DNA from: Flavobacterium sp. W4I14
GTDB lineage: Bacteria; Bacteroidota; Bacteroidia; Sphingobacteriales; Sphingobacteriaceae
DNA length: 64,000 nt
Direction of reading: 5' to 3'
Assembly: GCA_030817875.1 (NCBI GenBank)
Contig: JAUSZU010000001.1
Location: forward strand, 3,100,001-3,164,000
In this document: positions 25,717-33,504 of the stretch, piece after piece
How positions within the stretch are numbered: position 1 is the stretch's first letter
Layout of the letters: the number at the start of each line of letters is the position of its first letter
Notes under the pieces: generated by a model
Databases searched by the model: none
What the model was told of the DNA's origin: nothing
What the model saw: only the letters and a program-made list of their open reading frames with translations
Position numbers and translations under genes: made by a program

Positions 25717-28680
25717 CTATAATTCCATTTTCACTCCAAGTGTAAAGGTTCTTGGAATAGGCAGTCCGTAGCCTGTATCGTAGCCTGCGTAGTCTGTCAG
25801 TTCGGGGTCACGCCCTGTATAAGGGGTAATGGTGAATAGGTTATTGGCCGTAGCATAAACATATAGCCTGTCAATTTTCGAGCGTTTACGTTTCAGCAGG
25901 TCTTTCAGGTCATAGCCAACAGATACAGCGCGTAGTTTCAGGAAAGCCGCGTTTTCTAGAAAAAGATTCTGATCGCTTCTGTATGGTACTGCGCTACTCC
26001 AAGGATTGTAAACCGGGTATTTGTTATAATCGCCACGTTTTTCCCAAAATGTAACTTCTTTGACTGAATTTATATCGTTGGCACTTTCCTGATTGATGAA
26101 ATCGAATCTTTTTGCCATGTCCTGATTGATGATATTCCGACCAAGATTATAGTAAAGGTTCAGTCCAAGCGTCCAGTTACCGTATTTAAAATCATTGTTA
26201 AACCCACCCGACACTAATGGAAGAGAATGTCCTGTTAGTATACGGTCTGCATCATCAATGGTATAATCGCCATTGCGATCGTTCCATATGGCATCGCCAG
26301 CCTTAAGCGGAATCCCTTGAAAATTAAGGCGAAGGCCGGTTTTAGGATTTACAGGCACTTCAGCATCACTCTTGTAAATGCCACCATTATCCAACAGCCA
26401 ATATTGATCTACAGCCTTTCCAACCTGTAGCAAGCGGTTGCCCACTACAAGTTCAAGAAGCCCGCCCGGTAATGATTTTAGCCTGTTTCTGTTATAATTG
26501 ATATTTAATGATGAATTCCATTGAAGTTTTTTGGTATTGGGGAATATATTGGCGTTGATTGTAGCATCAATCCCAGAATTGTTGATATTCATTCCAGCCT
26601 GGTAAGATTGCGTATAACCATATTCTGCAAAGGCAGGCACACCGATCAGCTGATCTTTATCTGATCTACTGTATACATCGGCAGCAATCATTAACCTATT
26701 GTCCCAAAAACCAATGTTTGCTCCAATATTGATCTGTTCGCTGTAAGCCCATGGAATGTTATATCCTACCCATCCCGAACTATAAGGTCTGTTAAGCGTT
26801 GCTACACCAGAGTATGTTCCTACACGGGGTTCACCGGTATAACCGATATCTACCGTATATTGAGGGCCTGCGGCATAACGATCGTCCAGTTGCACCCTGC
26901 CTATACGGCCATAACTTGCGTGTAATTTCAGTTCGGATATTTTGCTGCCCTGAAGTGACAGATCATTCTTCAGGTTCCATCCGGCAGAAACCACCGGCGA
27001 GAAGAACCAGCGGCTTGTGGGCTGAGCTGCTGAGGAGCCGTCAGTTCTAAGCATTAGTGATAGACTATATTTATCTTTAAAACTATAAGTACCTTTTCCA
27101 TAAAAGGATATCAGATTGTTTTGGATGTTATCCAAAAACCTGTACATCAAAGTGTTAAGAAATCCAGTGTTGGGGTTATACGAAAAGAAAGCGGTAAGCG
27201 GATTTTTAGGGTCATTAAGTAAATTGATCTTAATGTAATCACTGGAACCCCTGTAAGCGTATCCATAGTTGTAGTGGTAAGTATCCCATTGCAATGTCTG
27301 GCCTGCCTGTAAATCGAGCTTATGAACGTTATTCCAATCAAATGAATAGCTTATTGTATTTTCTGCTGTCAGGCGCTGGTTATATCCAAAATAATTGGAT
27401 ACATAGCTATTCGTTTCAAGCAGTGTACTTGGATAAAATATATCCCGATAACCTTCGTTATAGTCGGCCGAAAACCTGGAAGTGATATTTAGTTTACCAA
27501 AACTGAAATCAAATTCTGTATAACCATCAAAAATATTGGTTTTGTTCTTGTCAAATGATTTGTCATATTCACTTAAGTAGTTGGCATAGAAATCTTTGTT
27601 CGGTGAAATCGGGTTGGTTAAATTCGGGAGATATCTTTCTTCGGCGAAACGGTCACGCTGGTACCTGTTTCTATCGCGTACCAATTGGCTGCCGTTAATC
27701 GAAGTGGTTATATTTAACCAGGACAGGGGTTTCATACTAATTACAAAGCCAATGCTATAACGGCTCAGTCCGGTTCCGTCTGCCACCCCGTTATTCCTTT
27801 GATTTCCCAGTGATGCCCGAAAATTAGTTTTATCAGAGCCTCCGGCAAGACTGGCATTTGCAGAATAGATTAAGGCATTTTTATAATATAGATCCGTCCA
27901 GTTGGCTGGTCCGTAATAAATGCTGTACAGCGAATCGCGCAGATAAGCCGGCGTATTCTGCTTTTGCTCTTCTGTTGCGTATTGGCTATAAAAAGGTTTT
28001 CTGAAATTGCTCTCAGATGCGCCGTTAAGGGTACTAACACCATCACGTGTTGCCAGGCCAATATAGGAGTTGAAGCTAATGGTCTTTTTCGCCTGCGGTT
28101 TTTTAGAACGGATAAGAATAACGCCATTAGCTGCCCTTGGGCCATATCTGGCTACCTCGCTCAAGTCTTTAATCACTTCTATAGATTCGATATTCTCTGG
28201 ATCAACGCCGGCAAGCAGATTAGTAGCGGGACCGATGCGGTTGTAATCATATTGTTGAATATCGTAAGCAAAAGGATGGTCCTTGGAAATCAATGGTACG
28301 CCATCCAAGACGATCAAAGGTTGCGATGAAGAAATATCTTTCGCCGAAAAGAGTGGAACAGGTGTGCCATGTATAAAAATATGCTGCGCTGTTCCGGGTT
28401 CACCGCTTGGTTCCTGAATGGTTACCCCGGCAGCCTGTCCCTTTAAATATTGTTGTAGAGAAACCCCTGGAAATGAAGATATTTGGACAGATTTCACCAC
28501 ACTCTTATTTAGTCCGCCGATATTGGCTACCTTCTTTTGGAGCGAATCTTTAGCGGAAATATGGGCTGAGCTCCTCTGGATTACCGTGGTATCCTGCCTG
28601 ATCCACCCGTAATGATTAATCCCCATTGCAGACACTGAAACTGAAGAAATGCAAAGGCATAAAAAAAATACAAAACGCAT
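25717..28680 (-). CDS. SusC/RagA TonB-dependent receptor lacking the N-terminal carboxypeptidase-like domain
   Basis: 987 residues. After a signal peptide (MRFVFFLCLCISSVSVSAM) there are only ~60 residues before the plug, with no CarboxypepD_reg-like domain. The plug is visible in FPGVSLQQYLKGQAAGVTIQ, QPLIVLDGVPLISKDHPF and NIESIEVIKDLSEVARYGPR. The remainder is a 22-strand-type barrel with repeated aromatic strands and a terminal PIPRTFTLGVKMEL. This shortened form is the first gene of the operon, whereas the second SusC (18651-21807) has the usual domain. It imports the bound glycan fragment with TonB energy. Inverted repeats lie in its 5' region at 28829-28870. Confidence 0.95.
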   Translation of the reverse strand: MRFVFFLCLCISSVSVSAMGINHYGWIRQDTTVIQRSSAHISAKDSLQKKVANIGGLNKSVVKSVQISSFPGVSLQQYLKGQAAGVTIQEPSGEPGTAQHIFIHGTPVPLFSAKDISSSQPLIVLDGVPLISKDHPFAYDIQQYDYNRIGPATNLLAGVDPENIESIEVIKDLSEVARYGPRAANGVILIRSKKPQAKKTISFNSYIGLATRDGVSTLNGASESNFRKPFYSQYATEEQKQNTPAYLRDSLYSIYYGPANWTDLYYKNALIYSANASLAGGSDKTNFRASLGNQRNNGVADGTGLSRYSIGFVISMKPLSWLNITTSINGSQLVRDRNRYQRDRFAEERYLPNLTNPISPNKDFYANYLSEYDKSFDKNKTNIFDGYTEFDFSFGKLNITSRFSADYNEGYRDIFYPSTLLETNSYVSNYFGYNQRLTAENTISYSFDWNNVHKLDLQAGQTLQWDTYHYNYGYAYRGSSDYIKINLLNDPKNPLTAFFSYNPNTGFLNTLMYRFLDNIQNNLISFYGKGTYSFKDKYSLSLMLRTDGSSAAQPTSRWFFSPVVSAGWNLKNDLSLQGSKISELKLHASYGRIGRVQLDDRYAAGPQYTVDIGYTGEPRVGTYSGVATLNRPYSSGWVGYNIPWAYSEQINIGANIGFWDNRLMIAADVYSRSDKDQLIGVPAFAEYGYTQSYQAGMNINNSGIDATINANIFPNTKKLQWNSSLNINYNRNRLKSLPGGLLELVVGNRLLQVGKAVDQYWLLDNGGIYKSDAEVPVNPKTGLRLNFQGIPLKAGDAIWNDRNGDYTIDDADRILTGHSLPLVSGGFNNDFKYGNWTLGLNLYYNLGRNIINQDMAKRFDFINQESANDINSVKEVTFWEKRGDYNKYPVYNPWSSAVPYRSDQNLFLENAAFLKLRAVSVGYDLKDLLKRKRSKIDRLYVYATANNLFTITPYTGRDPELTDYAGYDTGYGLPIPRTFTLGVKMEL

Positions 28681-28828
28681 AATAAATGTGTTATAAGTGC
28701 AATTGATTCAAATGAATGTTCCTTTAATGGAACAGTTGGGGCTGATCAGAAAATGTTGGAAAAAGCCATATCGATTTTGAAATTACAGTTCAAAACGCCG
28801 ATGGATTTCTACCTGAACCAGAAAACAC

Positions 28829-28870
28829 TTAAACGTCACAAAGACGTTTAAAAACCCAAAAACGGGGTTT
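28829..28870. promoter_or_regulatory. Two tandem inverted repeats in the 5' region of the SusCD operon
   Basis: TTAAACGTC (28829-28837) and GACGTTTAA (28843-28851) are a perfect 9-bp inverted repeat with a 5-base spacer. AAACCC (28852-28857) and GGGTTT (28865-28870) follow at once. They lie about 150-190 bases before the SusC ATG at 28680, too far from the GH51 stop to be its main terminator. An operator or leader hairpin is likely. The rest of 28681-29199 shows no ORF worth calling. Confidence 0.5.
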
Positions 28871-29066
28871 CTAAGGTATAAAAGCTTCATAAAATTTAGT
28901 TTATAGTTGGTTAGTTTATGTTAAGACACAATGTGGTCTAACTTATACTCTCCTGATCCAGTTATTTATGAAAATTTTTCTCTGCTTGTTATTTCAGGAT
29001 GAATATGTGCTCAGTTAATGGTTTCACACATTGTATTTTGGTTAGAGGAGAAAAGGCAATTAACAT

Positions 29067-29097
29067 AAAGGGACATCCTCATCCGGGATATCCCTTT
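29067..29097 (-). terminator. Intrinsic terminator after the GH51 gene
   Basis: AAAGGGACATCC (29067-29078) pairs with GGATATCCCTTT (29086-29097) with one mismatch. On the minus strand the stem is followed by a T-rich stretch (ATGTTAATTG). It is about 100 bases after the GH51 stop and separates GH51 from the SusCD operon. Confidence 0.7.
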
Positions 29098-29199
29098 GCT
29101 AACTAAATACTAACCTGATAAATGGGTTTATTTTCTTTTGTATAATCTTTCCAAAGATCTGATCAGATCATAATATGATTTATTATGATCGTTAATCTA

Positions 29200-31200
29200 T
29201 TAATTAAATGGAATTTTGATAACGTTAAAAGAGTAAGGTTTTAAAGTGATGCTGAGTTTTTTGCCTTTTAGGTTGATAGCACTTTTTTGAGGGCTTACTG
29301 CTTCAGGATTTTCGAAAGAGTTGAACTGATTTAGGTTGCTGCTGGCTATCTCCTCGTTGGTGGCCTTATTTTTTAGTTTCATTTTCCCCTCCAGGTCGAA
29401 ATCTATGTTCTGTGCCTGACCGGAGTTGTTGGCAATTTTAATGATCAGTTCTTTTTTTGTCTGATCGGTTACCGCAGAAGCATAAAGTCCGTCCTGACCG
29501 ATAACATTCTTCTCATCGAGTGTAGCCGAAACTACATCGGTTCCTTTATTGGTAGAAAACTGTTTCTGAACATAATAATCGGGTGTTCCGTACGATTTCA
29601 GGTTATCTACCCAGATCATATCGGGTGCCCATTGCCAGGCATCGATATGGGCGAAAAGCGGCGCATATGAGGCCATCTGTACCACATCGGCATTGCGCTC
29701 CAAACCGGTCATCAGCGAAGCCGAAGCTAAGGCACTTTGCCAGTTGTTGCGGTTGCTTCCAACTATACTATTGTCTGCGTGGACCGCATATTCGCCAACA
29801 AAAACCTTCGATCCGTTTCTCGGGTAGTTATCGTAACGGCCGGCATTTTTTAAAAACCAATCAGCAGGGCGGTAATAGTGCTCATCGATAAAATCGGCAT
29901 TATTGTTTCTTAAACTAGTATTCAATAAGTCAAAACGATCGCCATCCGGACCGGTACCAGAGCTGTAGATCAGTTTAAAATCTGGATATTTGGCTTTTAT
30001 GGCTTTAGTGAAAATCGCCAGCCTTTCCAGGTACTGTGGTCCCCAGTTTTCGTTTCCAACCCCCATCATTTTTAAGTTGAAAGGTTTTGGATGACCAAGA
30101 TCTGCCCTCATTTTCCCCCACTTGCTTGTTACATCGCCATTGGCAAATTCGATCAGGTCCAGCGCATCCTGAACATAAGGATCAAGCTCGTCAAGGCTCG
30201 CCACTTCGGCCGAATTATACTGACAGGCCATACCGCAATTTAATATCGGAAGGGCATCAGAACCGATATCTTCTGCCAGTTGGAAATATTCGAAAAAACC
30301 TAAACCAAAACTCTGGTAATAATCAGGTGCAGGGCGGTGTGCAAATTCGGTATTCCAGCGGTTCATAATCAATTGCCTGTTTTCGATCGGGCCGATGGTT
30401 TTCTTCCATTGATAACGGTTGGCCAGATCGGTACCTTCTACAATGCAGCCACCGGGGAAACGGATAAAACCGGGTTTCATATCGGCCAGTAACTGTACCA
30501 TATCGGCCCTTAACCCCTGTGGGCGGTTTTTCCAGGTGTCGCCGGGAAATAACGAAATCATATCCAGATCGATATTTCCTTTTCCCTGAAATCCAATGGC
30601 AAATTTTGCTTTTGGGTCGGTTTCTGTCGCGGTAAAACTAGCCGATTGCTTTTTCCAGTCGCTACCCGTTTGGTCGGGTGTTAAACTTCCCTGTCCGATT
30701 ATTTTATTGTTCGCATCTTTTAGTAATAGCACAAGTTTAATACCTGGCTTCGATTGACGGTACATCACTGAAAAATCGTAACGCAGGCCCTTTTTTACGC
30801 CCATGCCTTTAAAACCTTCGTTTACGAGCTCAAAATCGTCGGTTTGTTTTTTTACCTGTAAATATCGTGGATTGGCGGTGTTCACCTCTTTTCGGTTCAC
30901 CACCAATATCTCTCCTTCCTGTGGCTTTTTCGGTTGGAAAGTCCAGCCCATTAGCGGTTTTGCAAATTCGAAAGAGCGGTTTTTGATCAGTTCGGCATAA
31001 ATGCCACCATCGGCGCCAAAATTGATGTCTTCAAAAAAAACGCCCCACATATTAGGTTGCACCTTGGCGATGGAGTGGTCTGTTTTAACTTTGATCACTT
31101 TTGCAGTTTGTGCCTGTACTTCGGAAATGCATCCGATTCCAATTGCTGCATATGCCAGGCATGCCGAAAACACACTTTTTACAGGGTAATTTAATTTCAT
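29200..31200 (-). CDS. Alpha-L-arabinofuranosidase, glycoside hydrolase family 51
   Basis: About 666 residues from the Met at 31200 (MKLNYPVKSVFSACLAYAAI), which begins a proper signal peptide; the frame extends upstream to 31287 without signal-like sequence. GH51 motifs are MWGVFFEDINFGADGGIYAE, FIRFPGGCIVEGTDLANRYQ, MGVGNENWGP (acid/base Glu), FIDEHYYRPADWF and KVFVGEYAVHA (nucleophile Glu), then the C-terminal beta-sandwich (ISLTLKPYSFNVIK-like end). The N-terminal ~150 residues after the first motif form a CBM4-like insert. GH51 enzymes release arabinose from arabinan or arabinoxylan by retention. It is transcribed apart from the SusCD operon (terminator at 29067-29097). Confidence 0.94.
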   Translation of the reverse strand: MKLNYPVKSVFSACLAYAAIGIGCISEVQAQTAKVIKVKTDHSIAKVQPNMWGVFFEDINFGADGGIYAELIKNRSFEFAKPLMGWTFQPKKPQEGEILVVNRKEVNTANPRYLQVKKQTDDFELVNEGFKGMGVKKGLRYDFSVMYRQSKPGIKLVLLLKDANNKIIGQGSLTPDQTGSDWKKQSASFTATETDPKAKFAIGFQGKGNIDLDMISLFPGDTWKNRPQGLRADMVQLLADMKPGFIRFPGGCIVEGTDLANRYQWKKTIGPIENRQLIMNRWNTEFAHRPAPDYYQSFGLGFFEYFQLAEDIGSDALPILNCGMACQYNSAEVASLDELDPYVQDALDLIEFANGDVTSKWGKMRADLGHPKPFNLKMMGVGNENWGPQYLERLAIFTKAIKAKYPDFKLIYSSGTGPDGDRFDLLNTSLRNNNADFIDEHYYRPADWFLKNAGRYDNYPRNGSKVFVGEYAVHADNSIVGSNRNNWQSALASASLMTGLERNADVVQMASYAPLFAHIDAWQWAPDMIWVDNLKSYGTPDYYVQKQFSTNKGTDVVSATLDEKNVIGQDGLYASAVTDQTKKELIIKIANNSGQAQNIDFDLEGKMKLKNKATNEEIASSNLNQFNSFENPEAVSPQKSAINLKGKKLSITLKPYSFNVIKIPFN

Positions 31201-31482
31201 ACGGTTTAATTTGTAAGGGTATATCATAATAAATATCGCCGCAACATTTGTTTGTTCGGGGATAGTTTTGTTATATTTTATAGACATACAAATCTCTATT
31301 TAATACTCTGTAGACTCCATTTTCTGAGCATGAAAATCCAATTTATACTTTCATAACTCATCATCTTTATCCCAGGCAAAAAATATAATTTGGCAATAGT
31401 CATGATTGTGAGTTAGTGGACTATAAACTTCTTATTATCCGATGAGGTTGTATCATAAAACAAATTTCTATCTAAGTTTGTC

Positions 31483-31812
31483 ATGTTGTCCAAAGGACTC
31501 CTACGGAGAACCTATCGAAACGACTTAGACGGTGTTATGTGGGGTCCTTCGACAAGGCTAGTATTGACAGATTCCTATAGAAGGTCGTCTTTCCCGCGCA
31601 TGCGGGAATATTAAAGCGCTCGCATTACGATTATTCATAAGTTTTTCCTTTTATTTACAGGTATTCATGAGCACTCCGTGGTTCCCAATCAAGTTGGGAA
31701 TGACGATCCTTCAAAGCCGTTCACCTACGTTATCTATATGTCATTAGTATTGATTTTTATACAATAAATTATCCTTCAGGATGACAATTCTATATTTATG
31801 ATACAGCCTCCT
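31483..31812. repeat. Compound intergenic repeat: inverted fragment plus ~247-bp element (first locus)
   Basis: 31566-31812 matches 52559-52800 from GACAGATTCCTATAGAAGG through AATGACGAT, TGATTTTTATA and AATAAATTA to GATGACAATTCTATATTT. The internal hairpin differs (here CCCGCGCATGCGGG, elsewhere an AAGCAATC stem). Just before it, 31483-31513 (GTCCAAAGGACTCCTACGGA) is an inverted copy of part of the second locus. Both elements lie right after the 3' end of a minus-strand glycosidase gene or remnant. No ORF is present in 31288-31853. Confidence 0.75.
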
Positions 31813-31853
31813 GTTCAGATCAGGCCTGATGGGTTACCAACCAAGGTATAAGA

Positions 31854-32093
31854 TTAGTAAGTATATCTAAAATAATCGATATCAACATATCCCGAGTCGC
31901 TATCGTTATTATAGTTAAACAAACCAATACGATTGCCCCTATAACTCCCCCAGCTTAACTGGTATGGTGCACCAAAGGCGATAAACTGCAGCCGATCTGT
32001 ACTATAGTAATACTGACTTAACCCATCCAGGCCCCAGGTAGATTTTAGCCTAATCATATGTAACCGGGTTATTACGGTCTGCCCAATAGACAA
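31854..32093 (-). pseudogene. 3' remnant of a GH43-like glycosidase (C-terminal concanavalin-like domain)
   Basis: A 79-codon frame whose sequence (LKSTWGLDGLSQYYYSTDRL, FIAFGAPYQLSWGSYRGNRI, GLFNYNNDSDSGYVDIDYFR) is the end of the beta-xylosidase C-terminal domain found on GH43 enzymes: strand YYSTD, GxxxGLF, then DSGYxDxDxFR. The catalytic propeller and most of the domain are absent, and the few upstream bases to the PorV-like gene do not supply them. It is a decayed leftover, not a functional gene. It sits beside the duplicated intergenic repeat, so recombination may have removed the rest. Confidence 0.6.
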
Positions 32094-32129
32094 TAAATAC
32101 AGAATGATACCCAGAGTCTAAATTTAGAT

Positions 32130-33305
32130 TTACTTAAACCTGTTGAACCTTGTTTGTATGCCAAACCGCAGGGTATTCCGAAGTGGATTATAGCCCGATC
32201 CTACCAGGTATGAAAAATCAAGGGAAAGGCTGCTATAATGGACGCCAAGGCCAAGGGTAAGGTAAGAGGTATTGGCTTTTTCGGGATGCTGGTACAGGTA
32301 ACCGGCTCTGAGGTACAGCGTCTCTTTGAAGCTCATCTCTGCGCCCGTTGATATGCCAACCTCTTTTAATTCTTCGCGAAAGCCTCCTGGGGCATCACTG
32401 AATGAGCCTAAAATCCCAGATGGCACCGAACGGTCAGGATCCCGTCCCTTTACGATATTCCCATCCGGACCGTAAATCGGCTGCGTTGGAGCCATCAGTT
32501 TATTAAAATCAAGCAATAAGGTAAGCTTGTTCTGCCCTTCGCCTATTTTAAGTGCAGATCCTATCTTCATATTGGCGGGAAGGAAGTAAGACTGGGCGGT
32601 ATTGCGGTAGGTCATTTTTGTGCCGATATTGGACAGGTTAAGACCAAAGCTTAAAACCGCAGGAGTGCCTGCAAGCGTTATATCCGATTTTTGAAAAGCC
32701 GAAACATCTGCAGCCAGGGCTTTTCCCGAGCCTCTGTTTCCATTAACTGTTCCTCCGCCAAAAAGGTTACTACTAATATACCGAACATTTCCGCCAAGAG
32801 CGAAATCCGGTCCAAGCCTGAGCGAATAGCCAAGATCGAATGCAGCTTCACTGGGACTATAAACGCCGAGATTCTGAAAATTGTCGTCGCTGAAATTAAT
32901 ATCACCCATAGAAAAATACCTAATGGATGCAGATACTGTATTCCGCTGGTTCACCCTATAGTACCCGCTAAGGTACGAGATACTCATATCGGGGGCCAGC
33001 TGCTTGAGCCAGGGGCTATAAGAGCAGGAGATACCGAAATCTCCCTCTGTGAGAAATGCCAATGCAGATGTATTAATCACAGTCGAATTGGCATCAGGAT
33101 CAAGGGCAACACCGGCATTTCCCATTGCTCCTGACCTTGGCTGTGGCGTAATCAACAGAAATGGCACCGCAGTGTAAATATTGTTCCTCGCGCTGGCGTC
33201 TGTCTGGATACCATTTATGGACTGCGCAGATACTGTTTGATGCAAAAGAATCAGAATTAATAAGGTCCACTTTTTCGTAGGCACCTTGTTTGATCGTATT
33301 TTCAT
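32130..33305 (-). CDS. PorV-like outer-membrane beta-barrel, type IX secretion system shuttle family
   Basis: About 391 residues from the Met at 33305 (MKIRSNKVPTKKWTLLILIL), giving a signal peptide ending TVSAQ. The barrel begins IYTAVPFLLITPQPRSGAMG, then NAGVALDPDANSTVINTSAL, AFLTEGDFGISCSYSPWLKQ, SYLSGYYRVNQRNTVSASIR, which is the PorV (LptO/PG27) pattern of FadL-like barrels. It ends with alternating aromatic strands (LSLDFSYLVGSGYNPLRNTL). PorV collects T9SS cargo from the translocon and passes it to the PorU sortase complex. No porU is nearby; instead it directly follows the giant T9SS cargo gene, suggesting a cargo-specific paralogue. The genome's core porV is probably elsewhere. Confidence 0.85.
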   Translation of the reverse strand: MKIRSNKVPTKKWTLLILILLHQTVSAQSINGIQTDASARNNIYTAVPFLLITPQPRSGAMGNAGVALDPDANSTVINTSALAFLTEGDFGISCSYSPWLKQLAPDMSISYLSGYYRVNQRNTVSASIRYFSMGDINFSDDNFQNLGVYSPSEAAFDLGYSLRLGPDFALGGNVRYISSNLFGGGTVNGNRGSGKALAADVSAFQKSDITLAGTPAVLSFGLNLSNIGTKMTYRNTAQSYFLPANMKIGSALKIGEGQNKLTLLLDFNKLMAPTQPIYGPDGNIVKGRDPDRSVPSGILGSFSDAPGGFREELKEVGISTGAEMSFKETLYLRAGYLYQHPEKANTSYLTLGLGVHYSSLSLDFSYLVGSGYNPLRNTLRFGIQTRFNRFK

Positions 33306-33447
33306 AGTGTTAGATATATAAATGTGGATCGATTGCACATTAAGTTTCAATGAGCGTTTATTATGGTTTAAGCATTTTTTACTGGATTCTATTTATCAAT
33401 CCAAGTTTAACAGATAAGTTAAGACGCCAACTGGCCATACTCAAAGA

Positions 33448-33480
33448 CAGGAAGGGCGTCAATTAAAAATGCCCTTCCTG
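33448..33480 (-). terminator. Hairpin terminator after the giant T9SS cargo gene
   Basis: CAGGAAGGGC (33448-33457) and GCCCTTCCTG (33471-33480) form a perfect 10-bp stem with a 13-base loop, 24 bases after the stop at 33505. On the minus strand only a short TCTTTG follows, so termination may be partial and let transcription reach the PorV-like gene. Confidence 0.6.
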
Positions 33481-33504
33481 AACAGATATAAATTAAATCA
33501 AAGA

